A DNA stretch of 64,000 nucleotides from Methylomonas sp. (GCA_002928965.1 PERU01000004.1:1-64000), one strand, 5' to 3'. Positions 27,917 through 37,549 are shown, counted from the stretch's first letter. Notes: a model not told the origin generated them from the letters alone. Translations and numbers: made by a program.

Positions 27917-27942
27917 ATAAGGCCCACAACTGTGGGCCTTAT
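27917..27942 (+). terminator. Hairpin terminator after lipoprotein copy 2
   Basis: A perfect 12-bp stem (ATAAGGCCCACA and TGTGGGCCTTAT) with a minimal loop and flanking T-rich sequence, 9 nt past the stop. It lies between convergent genes (copy 2 and plsC) and may act in both directions. Confidence 0.82.
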
Positions 27943-27973
27943 TGATTTACAGTCCTCCAAAATTTAACGCTAT

Positions 27974-28735
27974 TTATTCAAGTTTTCCGCTGGCAATTCT
28001 ATTCATGGCTTGAGTTATCCAGGCCTCAGTTTCCGCGTTTATTTCTTTAGTGGTTTTATTACCTGTGGCAATCATAGGACCAATTTTGACCTTGATGACG
28101 CCAGGATATTTCAGAAAACTATTTCGCGGCCAAAACTCTCCTGCGTTATGTGCTAAAGGTACAACCGGAAATCCCGATTTTTGCGCCAACATGGCGCCGC
28201 CGGCATTGAATTTTTTATAGATGCCAGGTGCAACCCGCGTACCTTCTGGAAAAATCAGTACAAACAAACCTTCATTCAGGCGCTCAATGCCTTGTTCAAC
28301 CAACATTTTCAACGCCTCTTTTTGATTGCTGCGATCGATTGCTATTGGTTTTAATGTTGATAGCGCCCAGCCCCCAAATGGAATTTGCAGTAACGATTTT
28401 TTTAATACTGCCGTTTGCGGCGAAATAATTTGCCTAAGCGCGATGGTTTCCCAGGCGGATTGATGTTTACTGAGAATAATGGCGGCCTGATTTTTAGGCA
28501 CATTCTCCAGTCCTTCCACTTCATAACTTAAGCCGCAACAAAGTTTGAGCATATTCAGCAGGCAATTGATCCAGATATCTGCAAATCTATAACGCGTTTC
28601 AAAAGGCAGGAAAAAACCGCCTAAAATCGCGACGCCTACAATTGGCGTGGAAAATAAAATATAGATAAAAAATAGCGTGGAGCCTAAATAGACTTTGAAG
28701 TCAGCCTTTGGCGACGATGTAGTGTGCTGCGTCAT
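27974..28735 (-). CDS. plsC: 1-acyl-sn-glycerol-3-phosphate acyltransferase (PlsC family)
   Basis: The 253-residue membrane-associated enzyme acylates lysophosphatidic acid. An N-terminal helix (LFFIYILFSTPIVGVAILGG) precedes the acyltransferase motifs SKHQSAWET (HX4E, as in a known proteobacterial subgroup, in place of the usual HX4D) and FPEGTRVAPG. I use ATG 28735, which overlaps gmhB by 35 nt; a TTG at 28747 would add four residues. It is the last gene of glyQ-glyS-gmhB-plsC, an order found in many gammaproteobacteria. Confidence 0.9.
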   Translation of the reverse strand: MTQHTTSSPKADFKVYLGSTLFFIYILFSTPIVGVAILGGFFLPFETRYRFADIWINCLLNMLKLCCGLSYEVEGLENVPKNQAAIILSKHQSAWETIALRQIISPQTAVLKKSLLQIPFGGWALSTLKPIAIDRSNQKEALKMLVEQGIERLNEGLFVLIFPEGTRVAPGIYKKFNAGGAMLAQKSGFPVVPLAHNAGEFWPRNSFLKYPGVIKVKIGPMIATGNKTTKEINAETEAWITQAMNRIASGKLE

Positions 28736-29243
28736 AAAGATTTTCAAAAACAGGTAAATTTAGCTGTGGATGATTTTGTAGAGTTTGCAAACCTTTGCCG
28801 GTTTTAACCAAAATTGGTCTGCCACCTGCAGTCTGACAGGCTTGAATATCGCGATACGAATCGCCTATGGCGTACACATTTCGCATATCAACCTGTTTGT
28901 CTTTGGCAAACTGCTCGAACAGGCCCGGATTAGGTTTGCGGCAAGCGCATTGTTGATCAGGCCCATGTGGGCAATAGTAGATAGCGTCAATGCTGCCATT
29001 GACTTTCGCCAACAAGCCACGCATCTTGTCATGCATCGCTTCTAATGTCGCAAGGTCGAATAAGCCTCTGGCAACGCCAGATTGATTGGTAATAACAACT
29101 ACTTTGAAGCCATGCCGATTCAGTTCGGCGATGGCTTCCAGGCTTCCAGGCAGGGGCTGCCATTCTGCTGCTGATTTAACAAAATCGTCAGAATCGACAT
29201 TAATCACGCCATCCCTATCCAAAACGACGTATCGATCCGTCAC
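28701..29243 (-). CDS. gmhB: D-glycero-beta-D-manno-heptose 1,7-bisphosphate 7-phosphatase
   Basis: The 180-residue HAD-superfamily phosphatase makes heptose 1-phosphate for the LPS inner core. Motif I VLDRDGVINVDS, motif II ITNQSGVARGL, and the zinc loop CPHGPDQQCACRKPNPG are all present, with the closing GDSYRDIQACQTAGG. The start GTG 29243 overlaps the glyS stop by 4 nt (GTGA). Length matches the family. Confidence 0.95.
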   Translation of the reverse strand: MTDRYVVLDRDGVINVDSDDFVKSAAEWQPLPGSLEAIAELNRHGFKVVVITNQSGVARGLFDLATLEAMHDKMRGLLAKVNGSIDAIYYCPHGPDQQCACRKPNPGLFEQFAKDKQVDMRNVYAIGDSYRDIQACQTAGGRPILVKTGKGLQTLQNHPQLNLPVFENLYDAAHYIVAKG

Positions 29244-31300
29244 GATTGCAGTTTGGAAATATCGGCAATTTTCAGGAACTGGCTGGACAATTTTGCCAGC
29301 AATGCCAAGCGACTGTTACGTAAAGCCTCATCGTCTGTATTGACCATTACATTATCGAAAAATGCATCAACTGTGTCGCGAAGCTGCGCCAGACGGCTTA
29401 AGGCCATTGGATAATTCTGCTCGGCTAATAGCGGCAAAATAGCGGTTTCCGATTCTTCGGCGGCCACCAAAAGATTTTTCTCGGCAGCCTCAACCAATGT
29501 GCCGATAGTGTCAGAAATGGGCTGGTCCGATTTTTTCAAAATATTGCTGATGCGCTTATTGGCGGCCGCCAAGCTGTCTGCTTCCGGTAAGGCTCTAAAA
29601 CTTTGCACTGCACGAATACGCAGCATGAAATCCAAGGGGCTGGTCGGGCTAACCGCCAGTACCGCTTCAAATTCATGGCTGGTATAGCCTTGATCCAGAC
29701 AATAGCCTTTTAGGCGATCGAACAGAAAGCCGATCACTTTTTGCCGGGTCTCGGCTTTGTCAAAGTTATGGCTGAATTGCGCCAATGCAGCATCCAGCAA
29801 TCCGACCACATCCAGGGCGATGCCGTTTTCGATCAACACCCGTAAGATGCCAAGCGTAGCGCGGCGCAAGGCGTATGGGTCTTTGTCTCCGGTTGGAATC
29901 AAGCCGGCGCTGAATATGCCGGCCAGCGTGTCGATTTTTTCCGCCAGCGCCAAGACTTGGCCGATTTGACCGCTTGGTGTCGGGCCACCGGATTGCTTGG
30001 GGTAATAGTGTTCTTCCAAGGCTAATGCCACTTCGGCAGGTTCGCCGTCTGCGGCCGCATAATAACGGCCCATTGTGCCTTGCAGGTTGGCAAATTCGCC
30101 GACCATGTTGGTCAGAAGATCGGTTTTAGCCAAGAGCGCCGCCCGTTTGGCCATCGCCACATCAGCGCTTAGTTTTTGCGCAATCAATTCCGCCAGTTTG
30201 GCGACACGCTCGGTTTTATCGAACAAAGTGCCCAGATCTTTCTGAAAGACGATGCTTTTTAGGCTGTCGACACGTTCGGCCAGTGATTGCTTTCTATCTT
30301 GTTTCCAGAAAAACTCAGCATCGACCAAGCGTGGCAGTACTACGCGTTCATTTCCCTGACGAATCGCATCCGGGTTCGAGCTTTCGATATTGGCAAAGGT
30401 AATGAAGTGCGGCAATAAGCCACCAGTTTCATTTTTAACAGGGAAATATTTCTGATTGGCCTGCATGGTGGTGATCAGCACTTCTTGCGGTAACTCCAGG
30501 AAGCGGGCGTCGAAATTACCTACCACAGGCACTGGCCACTCGTTCAATGCGGCCACTTCTTCCAGCAAATCCTCTTCGATGTGCGCAATACCGCCGAGTT
30601 TGGTTGCCGCTTGCTGGGCACCGGTTTCGATTTGTTTCATGCGCTGTTCGAAGTCGACGGTCACTTTAGCGGCCAGCAGTTTTTCAACGTAATCATCTGG
30701 ATGGTTCAATTCGATCTGACCGGGCGCCAGAAAGCGATGGCCAAAACTATTGCGGCCGGTTTTCAAGCCCAGTATTTCAGTGTTGATGACATCGGTACCG
30801 AATAGCAGCACAGCGCTATGCACAGGGCGAACGAACTCGTGCTCGTAGCTGCCCCAGCGCATGCGTTTGGCAATCGGTAATTGCGCCAGACTTTTGCGAA
30901 TGATGTCTGGAATTAATTCGGCGGTGGCTTGGCCTTGTACCGCCTGCTTGAAAATAAGCCACGAGCCTTTGTCGGTTTCCAGTTTTTCAAGTTGCTCAAA
31001 ACACGCGCCGCAACTGGCGGCAAAGCCCAAAGCGGCTTTGCTCGGCGCACCGTCTGCTGCATAGGCTGCTTGCAAAGCCGGGCCGCGTTTTTCCACGACC
31101 TTGTCGGCTTGTTGGCTGTCCAGATTGCGGACTAACACCGCCAAGCGGCGTGGAGTTGCATAAGCTTGTGCATCGCTGAAGTTCAAACCGGCTTCCTTCA
31201 AGCCTGCGACCATGCTGTCCAGTAAAGACCCGCTAAGTTTTTTCAATGATTTTGGCGGTAGTTCTTCGCCACCCAGTTCAAATAACAAATCGTTGCTCAT
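29240..31300 (-). CDS. glyS: Glycine-tRNA ligase beta subunit
   Basis: The 686-residue beta subunit supports the alpha2beta2 glycyl-tRNA synthetase. The N-terminus DLLFELGGEELPPKSLKKLS, QLPIAKRMRWG, NEWPVPVVGNFDARFLELPQ, ITTMQANQKYFPV, LLTNMVGEFANLQGTMGRYY and the DALR-like C-terminal helices (FFDNVMVNTDDEALRNSRLA) are characteristic. It starts 2 nt after glyQ, so both subunits are made from one message. Length equals E. coli GlyS (689). Confidence 0.97.
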   Translation of the reverse strand: MSNDLLFELGGEELPPKSLKKLSGSLLDSMVAGLKEAGLNFSDAQAYATPRRLAVLVRNLDSQQADKVVEKRGPALQAAYAADGAPSKAALGFAASCGACFEQLEKLETDKGSWLIFKQAVQGQATAELIPDIIRKSLAQLPIAKRMRWGSYEHEFVRPVHSAVLLFGTDVINTEILGLKTGRNSFGHRFLAPGQIELNHPDDYVEKLLAAKVTVDFEQRMKQIETGAQQAATKLGGIAHIEEDLLEEVAALNEWPVPVVGNFDARFLELPQEVLITTMQANQKYFPVKNETGGLLPHFITFANIESSNPDAIRQGNERVVLPRLVDAEFFWKQDRKQSLAERVDSLKSIVFQKDLGTLFDKTERVAKLAELIAQKLSADVAMAKRAALLAKTDLLTNMVGEFANLQGTMGRYYAAADGEPAEVALALEEHYYPKQSGGPTPSGQIGQVLALAEKIDTLAGIFSAGLIPTGDKDPYALRRATLGILRVLIENGIALDVVGLLDAALAQFSHNFDKAETRQKVIGFLFDRLKGYCLDQGYTSHEFEAVLAVSPTSPLDFMLRIRAVQSFRALPEADSLAAANKRISNILKKSDQPISDTIGTLVEAAEKNLLVAAEESETAILPLLAEQNYPMALSRLAQLRDTVDAFFDNVMVNTDDEALRNSRLALLAKLSSQFLKIADISKLQS

Positions 31301-31302
31301 GA

Positions 31303-32229
31303 TTACACTCCCTGTCTGGCAAGAATTGGAAAGCCCAAAGCTTCGCGGCGGGCATAGTAGGCTTCGGCGACCGATTTGGCCAGATTGCGCACCCGTAAAA
31401 TGTAACGTTGGCGCTCGGTGACTGAGATGGCATGACGCGCATCCAGCAGGTTAAAAGAATGAGAAGCTTTCAAGACCATTTCGTAGGCAGGAAGGGGCAG
31501 GTTTTGTTCGAGCAATTTTTGGCATTCGGCTTCGAACGTATCGAAGCAGTGGAATAGAAAATCGACATTGGCATGATCGAAGTTGAACTCCGACATTTCC
31601 ACTTCATTTTGATGGAATACATCGCCATAGGTGACCACGCCTTGCGGGCCTCGGGTCCAAACCAAATCGTAGACGCTTTCCACACCTTGCAGATACATCG
31701 CGATCCGCTCCAGGCCATAAGTAATCTCGCCGGAAACCGGTTTACACTCCAAGCCGCCGACTTGCTGGAAATAGGTGAATTGCGTTACTTCCATACCGTT
31801 TAGCCAGACTTCCCAGCCCAAACCCCAGGCGCCCAGCGTTGGCGATTCCCAGTTGTCTTCGACAAAACGAATATCGTGCTCCAGCAAATCCAGGCCCAAA
31901 TGTCGTAACGAACCCAGATACAATTCCTGGATATTGTCCGGCGAGGGCTTCATGATCACCTGAAATTGGTAATAATGTTGCAGGCGGTTGGGATTTTCAC
32001 CGTAACGACCGTCGGTTGGACGACGCGATGGTTGCACATAGGCTGAATTCCAAGGCTCCGGGCCGATGGCGCGCAAGAACGTTGCCGGGTGAAAAGTCCC
32101 TGCACCCACTTCTTGATCTAATGGCTGTAACAGCACGCAACCCTGATTTGACCAGTATTCCTGTAAGGTCAAAATCAGGCCCTGAAAGGTAGAGACATCG
32201 TTTTTGCTAATCGACACGTCAAGAGCCAC
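31303..32229 (-). CDS. glyQ: Glycine-tRNA ligase alpha subunit
   Basis: The 308-residue catalytic subunit attaches glycine to tRNA-Gly. It contains [78 protein letters not shown] and [20 protein letters not shown], in the family order. It heads the glyQ-glyS-gmhB-plsC unit. Length matches E. coli GlyQ (303). Confidence 0.97.
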   Translation of the reverse strand: MALDVSISKNDVSTFQGLILTLQEYWSNQGCVLLQPLDQEVGAGTFHPATFLRAIGPEPWNSAYVQPSRRPTDGRYGENPNRLQHYYQFQVIMKPSPDNIQELYLGSLRHLGLDLLEHDIRFVEDNWESPTLGAWGLGWEVWLNGMEVTQFTYFQQVGGLECKPVSGEITYGLERIAMYLQGVESVYDLVWTRGPQGVVTYGDVFHQNEVEMSEFNFDHANVDFLFHCFDTFEAECQKLLEQNLPLPAYEMVLKASHSFNLLDARHAISVTERQRYILRVRNLAKSVAEAYYARREALGFPILARQGV

Positions 32230-32304
32230 TTATTTGTAAAAAATGCCGAAATTATACCTGAAAAAGCCCGGCCTCATCAGGCTGCGCAGTCGATATGGCC
32301 TCGA

Positions 32305-33303
32305 TTAATCGGGTTGTAAATGGGGTTTTAAAAAGGCCGGGATACGGCTGTCTAGCCAATAGCTGGGCGTTAATGCATCTTTGCTGCCTATAAACCCGAC
32401 ATGACCACCTGTCGTATAAATTTCTACTAAAACCTGTGGGGAAAGTTCGCCGGCATTCGGCACTACATCGGGTGTCATGAATGGGTCGTCCTCAGCGTGA
32501 ATCACCAAGGTTGGGTTTTTGATGGTAGATAAAAACTGACGTGAACTGGCGTGATGGTAATAGTCGCTGGCATTTTGGTAGCCGTGCAGTTTGGCGACGA
32601 CGCGGTCATCGTATTGCCAGAATGAGTGTATGTCTGATAAGTCACCCAGCTGATTTAACTTATCGGCTTCTGCAAAAAGTCGGTGATGTGTTAAGCAGCG
32701 GTGTTTGTTATGAATATACAGTTTCAACTCATCCAGCAGATGCTTGCGATAGACTCTGGAAAAGCCGGTATCCAGTCTACTGGCGCATTCACTCAGCACT
32801 AACGGCACGGATACCGCAACCGCAGCCTGCAGACTGACATTTTCGCCCTGCTCACCCAGCCATTTCAACAATACGTTGCCGCCCAACGAAAAGCCTACCG
32901 CTGCCAGAGCTGAATCAGGGTGGCATTGGCGGATGTATTGATAGACAAAATGAATATCCTCGGTTTCGCCGGAATGATAACTGCGAGCCTTGCGATTGGG
33001 TTCTCCGCTACAGCCGCGGAAATTCATCGCTACGCTACTAATCCCATTGATTGACAAAGCCTGCTGTAGACCAAGGATGTAACCGGATGCCGAACTGCCT
33101 GACAGACCATGCAGCAAAATCACCAATGGGTTTCGGGTGTCGCCGTACCAATCCAGATCGATAAAATCATCATCGGGGGTTATCAGGCGCTGCCGTTGGC
33201 GTTGCAGTGGAGGACTTTTGCGAAGCAGTGCCGGATACAGGGTTTGTAAATGCGGGTTTTTCAACCACCAGGCGGGTTGAAAATGCTGTCGGGTAATTGG
33301 CAT
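32305..33303 (-). CDS. YheT-family alpha/beta hydrolase
   Basis: The 332-residue protein has the YheT/ABHD1-3 layout: PAWWLKNPHLQTLYPALLRK, then the oxyanion strand LVILLHGLSGSS, NFRGCSGEPN, the nucleophile elbow GFSLGGN, the Asp of IHAEDDPFM and the His of TTGGHVGF. ATG 33303 is chosen because MPITRQHFQPAWWLKNPHLQ fits the family start; the frame upstream to 33363 adds 20 residues with no match. An esterase or lipase-like activity is expected; the substrate is not known. Confidence 0.9.
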   Translation of the reverse strand: MPITRQHFQPAWWLKNPHLQTLYPALLRKSPPLQRQRQRLITPDDDFIDLDWYGDTRNPLVILLHGLSGSSASGYILGLQQALSINGISSVAMNFRGCSGEPNRKARSYHSGETEDIHFVYQYIRQCHPDSALAAVGFSLGGNVLLKWLGEQGENVSLQAAVAVSVPLVLSECASRLDTGFSRVYRKHLLDELKLYIHNKHRCLTHHRLFAEADKLNQLGDLSDIHSFWQYDDRVVAKLHGYQNASDYYHHASSRQFLSTIKNPTLVIHAEDDPFMTPDVVPNAGELSPQVLVEIYTTGGHVGFIGSKDALTPSYWLDSRIPAFLKPHLQPD

Positions 33304-33529
33304 ATTTGCAGTCAGAAGATGCTTGAAATAGTGGATGATGCATGGTGGTTTTTTATACTCCACGCTATTGGCTAATCAGAATACCCCTTGTGATGACAAT
33401 CACAAAGGGAGCTTTGCAATACAATCATTTTTCCGATTAAGACGCTGTTGCAGTCAATTCAAAGGCAGGTCCCGTTCGGCATACCTTTTACGTCACAGTT
33501 GAATTGCCGAAATACAGTCTTGGATGTTT

Positions 33530-33682
33530 AGGAACCTGTCCGAGAATAGGAATCGTCGCGAGGGAAAGCTATTTTTGAGTCTGACTTATTGATCATTTGA
33601 GGCGAATAGTGGTGCTATTTAACGAAAATGAGCCGGAAATCCGGCCAACAGGGCTTTTTCGTAGTTTTAGGACAGGCATCCT
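33530..33682. mobile_element. Dispersed 150-bp MITE-like element, copy 1
   Basis: The ends form an imperfect terminal inverted repeat: AGGAACCTGTCC at 33530-33541 against GGACAGGCATCCT at 33670-33682. The inside (GAATAGGAATCGTCGCGAGG, then GATCATTTGAGGCGAATAGT and GGTGCTATTTAACGAAAATG) recurs almost base for base at 53800-53890. No transposase is encoded, so it would have to be mobilised in trans. A frame of 77 codons crosses it (33597-33830) and is an artefact of the repeat. Confidence 0.7.
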
Positions 33683-34071
33683 AGATGCGCGCCCATCCAT
33701 AGTTCTGTGTGCTCAGAGTCGACAGTTTAAGTCTGGAGCTGTGAGAATAGACAGTCAAAACCATGTAGCGTGGAATAGTCGTTTACGTGAGTGCGTACCA
33801 TGCCGATCAGAAGAGCGCCTTGTTGATTGATGACTGTATGGACTTGGCGTTGGCTAGAATTCAACAGATCAGTTGTTCATGGCCGGGGGTGAGTTCTCAA
33901 ACAAATTAGTCAAGAACTCCCCCGAATACAGCGGATGGTATTAAACGGCAGCAGGAAATGGTCGCAACAGATATGTTTTTAATGTCGCCGTGGAAAAATG
34001 ATTTGCCAATTGGCTATGCCAATAAAGCCGTTTATCAAATGCCGCGTTGACGAATTAGTGGATATTGATAG
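33683..34071. other. Gene-free stretch with one strong inverted repeat
   Basis: No gene was found. At 33885-33923 GGGGGTGAGTTCT pairs with AGAACTCCCCC across a 15-nt loop with one bulge. The hairpin lacks a U-run, so it is more likely a palindromic repeat than a terminator. The rest has no recognisable motif. Confidence 0.45.
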
Positions 34072-34269
34072 TTAAGCCGAATGTAAAAAGTGTCCTCTAA
34101 TTATGGATTGCTGCTGATGTGTTTTTTGGGTACCAGTTGGGCCGGCGCTATTAAATTGAGAGTTGCCACTTTGTACGCCCGGTATATCTTTGTCTGCTGG
34201 CAACAAGAAAATTAGAGCAGCAAATGCAGCCAGTGTTAATAATATATTTTGGGTTTTGATTTTTGTCAT
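34072..34269 (-). CDS. Small exported or membrane-anchored hypothetical protein
   Basis: A 65-residue protein with an N-terminal hydrophobic segment (NILLTLAAFAALIFLLPA) followed by a polar tail rich in Ser, Gly, Gln and His (GVQSGNSQFNSAGPTGTQKT). AGGAAA lies 7 nt before ATG 34269, a good ribosome site. No known family. It may be a signal anchor or a cleaved peptide. Confidence 0.5.
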   Translation of the reverse strand: MTKIKTQNILLTLAAFAALIFLLPADKDIPGVQSGNSQFNSAGPTGTQKTHQQQSIIRGHFLHSA

Positions 34270-34604
34270 GGGCTTTTCCTTTTTGGTTGAAGCAGAGCGT
34301 TTATGTCCAAAGGCGTAAAATCGCGAGTGATACCGACTGTAAGCGATTAATATGCCAATTCATGAGTAAATGAATTAAAGGCAAAAGTACCTCAGCAAAA
34401 CTATGCTTCGCTGTGAGTTATGCAACAAAAAAAGAGTTTTATGGTCGAGTAGTCAGACCATTAGACTGGTCTCTGGCTGGATTTGCAGAATTGTCTACAA
34501 AATGGGCGTGTTATTTTTGGAGTTGCGGAGCTGACAGCTATGACGGTGTCTGTCAAAACTGTCAGCTGTGTCAGCCAGGAAGTTCAGAAAATGTCCGCTG
34601 TCAA
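34270..34604. other. Intergenic stretch downstream of speE
   Basis: A plus-strand frame from 34413 runs into the antisense of speE and is not coding. Near 34529-34568 AGCTGACAG and CTGTCAGCT (with further repeats of CTGTCA inside) form nested inverted repeats 37-76 nt past the speE stop, a possible transcript end without a clear U-run. Confidence 0.4.
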
Positions 34605-35450
34605 TTAAGCGAAAGCCTTTTTAAAAAACTCCGGCATCGCCAAACTGGCTTTGTGAATATCGCTGTTGTAGTAAACCGTGTCGAAGACTTTGTGGGCGGC
34701 ATCCTGCTCACGGAAGTTGGATAAATCCTGTTTGCCGGCCATAGTCGCGCTCCACCAGCCGGACGGATAAATGCATTGTGGGAAGAACACGGTCTGGAAA
34801 TTGGCAAAACCACCCGCTTTCATTTCCTCGCGCATTTCTTTCAATATTTTCATATGCAGCAGTGCGGATTCACTTTGTTGCACCACAATGCCGTTTTCAC
34901 TCAAAGCTTTAAAGCAATCTTTGTAAAAATCAGCGCAGAACAAGCCTTCCGCAGGGCCGACCGGATCGGTACTGTCGACGATAATGATGTCTACGCTACC
35001 GGGCGCTGCGTCTTTCACCCATTTGATGCCATCGATAAATTTCAGATCGGCACGTGGATCGCTATTGGATGCGCACAGTTCCGGAAAATAGATTTCCGCC
35101 AGACGGGTTACCCGCTCATCAATATCGATTTGTACGGCTTGCTCGACGCCAGGGTGTTTCAACACTTCGCGCAACGTGCCACAATCGCCGCCACCAATAA
35201 TCCAGACCCTTTTAGGGTTGGGATGGGTGAACAACACCGGGTGACTCATCATCTCGTGATAGAAAAAATTATCCCGGGTTGACACCATGGTGCAGCCGTC
35301 GATCACCATCAAATTGCCGAATTGTTCAGTTTCGTAGATTTCCAGAAACTGAAACTCGGATTGCTCTTCGTGGAGTTTACGTTTGATTTTTAATGAAAAG
35401 GCGGTGCCGGAAGGTTCTTGTGCTTCGCTGAACCATTGATCGTCGAGCAT
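34605..35450 (-). CDS. speE: Spermidine synthase (polyamine aminopropyltransferase)
   Basis: The 281-residue enzyme adds aminopropyl from decarboxylated SAM to putrescine. SpeE signatures: FLEIYETEQFGNLMVIDGCT, EMMSHPVLFTHPNPKRV, IIGGGDCGTLREVLKH (SAM-binding), VDSTDPVGPAEGLF with the catalytic Asp, and IYPSGWWSATMAGK. I use ATG 35450 (MLDDQWFSEAQ), with AGGAC 7-8 nt upstream; the frame upstream to 35531 adds 27 residues without family match. Arginine decarboxylase (49613) supplies the pathway. Confidence 0.96.
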   Translation of the reverse strand: MLDDQWFSEAQEPSGTAFSLKIKRKLHEEQSEFQFLEIYETEQFGNLMVIDGCTMVSTRDNFFYHEMMSHPVLFTHPNPKRVWIIGGGDCGTLREVLKHPGVEQAVQIDIDERVTRLAEIYFPELCASNSDPRADLKFIDGIKWVKDAAPGSVDIIIVDSTDPVGPAEGLFCADFYKDCFKALSENGIVVQQSESALLHMKILKEMREEMKAGGFANFQTVFFPQCIYPSGWWSATMAGKQDLSNFREQDAAHKVFDTVYYNSDIHKASLAMPEFFKKAFA

Positions 35451-35613
35451 GATGAAAGTCCTGTTTAGAATCGTAAAGCTGGACATTATACTGAAAGTAT
35501 CACGGCAAATTATGACAGCAGCAGGTTGCAACAGACTTGCAAGACAATATTGGCCAAGTGTTCAGGGGCGGGATACAATCGAAACCATTAAAATTCAGAA
35601 AAGGATGGCCAAG

Positions 35614-36174
35614 ATGGCTTTGGCGGAAAAGCTAAATCTCAGCCTGGCGGATTACCTGCAAGGTGAATTGCTTAGCGATACTAAATACGAATATATCAAT
35701 GGCGAAGTGTATGCCATGTCGGGAGCGAAGCGGGCGCACAACATCATAAGCATGAATCTATCCGGGCTATTGTTTGCCCATCTTCGTAACACGCCTTGCC
35801 GCGTGTTCAATTCGGACATGAAAGTCCGCGTAAAAACCGCCGAAGACGACTGTTTCTTCTACCCCGATCTGCATGTCACTTGTTCGGCGACGGATACCGA
35901 AGAGCTGTTCAACAGCCAGCCCAAAGTGCTTATCGAAGTGCTGTCCGATGCTACCGAACGCTACGACAGAGCCGAGAAATTTCACCATTACCGCAAACTG
36001 CCGAGTCTGGAAGAATACGTTTTAATAGCCCAGGACACCCCGCGCGTGGAATGTTACCGGCGCAGCGAACTTTGGGATCTTCAGCTTTATCAACAAGCCG
36101 AGCAGGCGATTTTCCAATCTTTGGATTTGCAGTTAGCGGTGGCGGATATTTATGAAGGGGTGTTTGCGAACTGA
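35614..36174 (+). CDS. Uma2-family (DUF820) restriction-endonuclease-fold protein
   Basis: A 186-residue Uma2 protein: SLADYLQGELLSDTKYEYIN, VYAMSGAKRAHNIISMNLSG, NSDMKVRVKTAEDDCFFYPD, PKVLIEVLSDATERYDRAEK and EEYVLIAQDTPRVECYRR are in family order, with putative active-site Asp and Glu/Asp intact (FYPDLHV, IEVLSD). ATG 35614 has AAGG 9 nt upstream; ATG 35605 is an alternative, but AAGG directly abuts it. It is divergent from speE. Function of the family is unknown. Confidence 0.88.
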   Translation: MALAEKLNLSLADYLQGELLSDTKYEYINGEVYAMSGAKRAHNIISMNLSGLLFAHLRNTPCRVFNSDMKVRVKTAEDDCFFYPDLHVTCSATDTEELFNSQPKVLIEVLSDATERYDRAEKFHHYRKLPSLEEYVLIAQDTPRVECYRRSELWDLQLYQQAEQAIFQSLDLQLAVADIYEGVFAN

Positions 36175-36556
36175 TCTCAAACCAACGTCAGCGGCAGAAA
36201 CGAGCCTAGGTCGGATTAGAAATGTCGGGTTACGCTGTATCGCGCGAACAAAACCTGCGGTACTGCTTGTTCAAGCATTTGGCATGCGGAATTAAGCAAC
36301 CGTGCAAAAACATTGGCTTCAATAACGCTAAACCAAATAGCTTGAAAACCATCTGCCGGGTATCTCGCAAAGATTGAATCGAGATTCGTCACTGCCGAAG
36401 CATCGTCCGCCTAATGGTTCGTATTGCCACAATTTTTATAGCTCAGCGTGGACTAAATTGGCCTTGGAAATGTTGGAAAAGACGCAAATTGTGGGGTGAG
36501 TGGATCCTAAGCCAGCAATGTGACTTCGAATCCACTGTAAACTTTCCGTCAAATGT
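36175..36556. other. Gene-free stretch
   Basis: About 380 bp between the Uma2 gene and the broken surface-protein gene. Several stops occur in all frames and no hairpin or repeat stood out. It may be eroded DNA, as it borders the degenerate zone. Confidence 0.4.
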
Positions 36557-37492
36557 TTAGGCTGCGGGTTTTATTTTCTGCCGTATTCCAGAAAAGCCAG
36601 CTATGCCTAGGCCACCCAAAAACAGCAGTCCAGCGGGCGGTAATGGCACTGCACTGACCTTAAAGTCGACCGTTATATTGTCCAGGTTGAATGATCCGCC
36701 GCTGGTTTGGTAAATCGTTTCATAGTATGGCTCATAGGTGTAGCCAGTCCCAACAACCACGTGTTGCTGTTCATAGTATGAATTATCGACGTACTCGGTT
36801 CCGAGGAACGCGTACTGGCTTTCATAGATAGGGTCTCCACCGCCGATTTTATCGCCATTTTCGTCAAAAATTTCTGGTGTGTAACCAATCAGAACGTCGG
36901 TGTAGCCATATATGTCTCTAAGATCAACGCTTGGTATCAGAACATTGACGTAATCATGTCATACGGATATTCAGTATAGCCAGCAAAGTTTTGATAGCTA
37001 TAGTGATTTGTCGTTTCAGTCGAGATCTCGCCTGAGATGCTAAGTGTCGGCAATGGCGTGGAAGAACTGCCGGTCGTCGACCACGGTCCGCTCCCGGTCA
37101 ATGCGCCGGAATAATAACTGGCTCCATAGAAAGTGGTGTTGAAGCTGCCATGGATGCCGACGGTGGCGTCGTCGCCCACATAACTGCTGCCAGAAGCGGT
37201 CATGCTATAACCATGTAGATGAAATCCGGCATTGGCTCGCACGTCTATGATGGCTGCATAGGGCTGAGAATCGTAGTAGGAGATTTGATCGGCAGGAGCG
37301 TCCAAGCCCAGGCTTGGCCTGAAAATTAGTTGTGTACCGATGATCTCGAGCGAGCCCATATTCATCAGATTATCTGTATCGTAGGTGAACAGTAAAGGAC
37401 CGCTGTCGAAAGAAACCAAAACAGCTTGAGATTGTGGGCTGAATGCAAAAAACCCCAAGCAGCGGCAGCAAGTAATTGATTGAAATTTTCAT
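36557..37492 (-). pseudogene. PEP-CTERM-type exported protein disrupted by two frameshifts
   Basis: Three reading segments give one product. ATG 37492 begins a signal peptide (MKISINYLLPLLG); removing one G from the G4 run (plus-strand C4 at 37453-37456) joins it to FFAFSPQSQAVLVSFDSG and the body. A second shift near 36955 (YPYD to YVNVLIPSVD) leads into DVLIGYTPEIFDENGDKIGG and finally the sorting tail VPLPPAGLLFLGGLGIAG with RQKIK at the end, stop at 36557-36559. The body has no enzyme motif I recognise. It could be a decayed gene or an assembly error at homopolymers. A sigma-54-like promoter lies 42 bp upstream of the start. Confidence 0.75.
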
Positions 37493-37533
37493 GAAACATT
37501 TCTCAAATTTAGATAAAAAACAGCTTTAGTGAT

Positions 37534-37549
37534 TGCAAATCACCTGCCT
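37534..37549 (-). promoter_or_regulatory. Sigma-54-like promoter of the PEP-CTERM gene
   Basis: On the minus strand AGGCAGGTGATTTGCA carries GG and GC separated by exactly 10 nt and the TTGCA -12 element (consensus TGGCACG-N4-TTGCW). It is 42 bp upstream of ATG 37492. PEP-CTERM systems often include the sigma-54-dependent PrsK/PrsR pair, which makes this assignment plausible. No activator site was identified. Confidence 0.55.

Noticed and set aside
27769-27960. A minus-strand frame over the second lipoprotein and its terminator
   Set aside because: It reads through a perfect hairpin and is antisense to a gene with a clear lipobox.
33597-33830. A 77-codon plus-strand frame
   Set aside because: It runs across the 150-bp dispersed element and beyond, has no ribosome site or known domain, and is explained by the repeat.
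34413-34724. A 103-codon plus-strand frame with several cysteines
   Set aside because: Its last third lies antisense to speE, which is strongly supported, and no start signal is visible.
36673-36888. A separate 71-codon minus-strand gene
   Set aside because: It overlaps the reading frame that carries the PEP-CTERM tail and has no signal or motif of its own.
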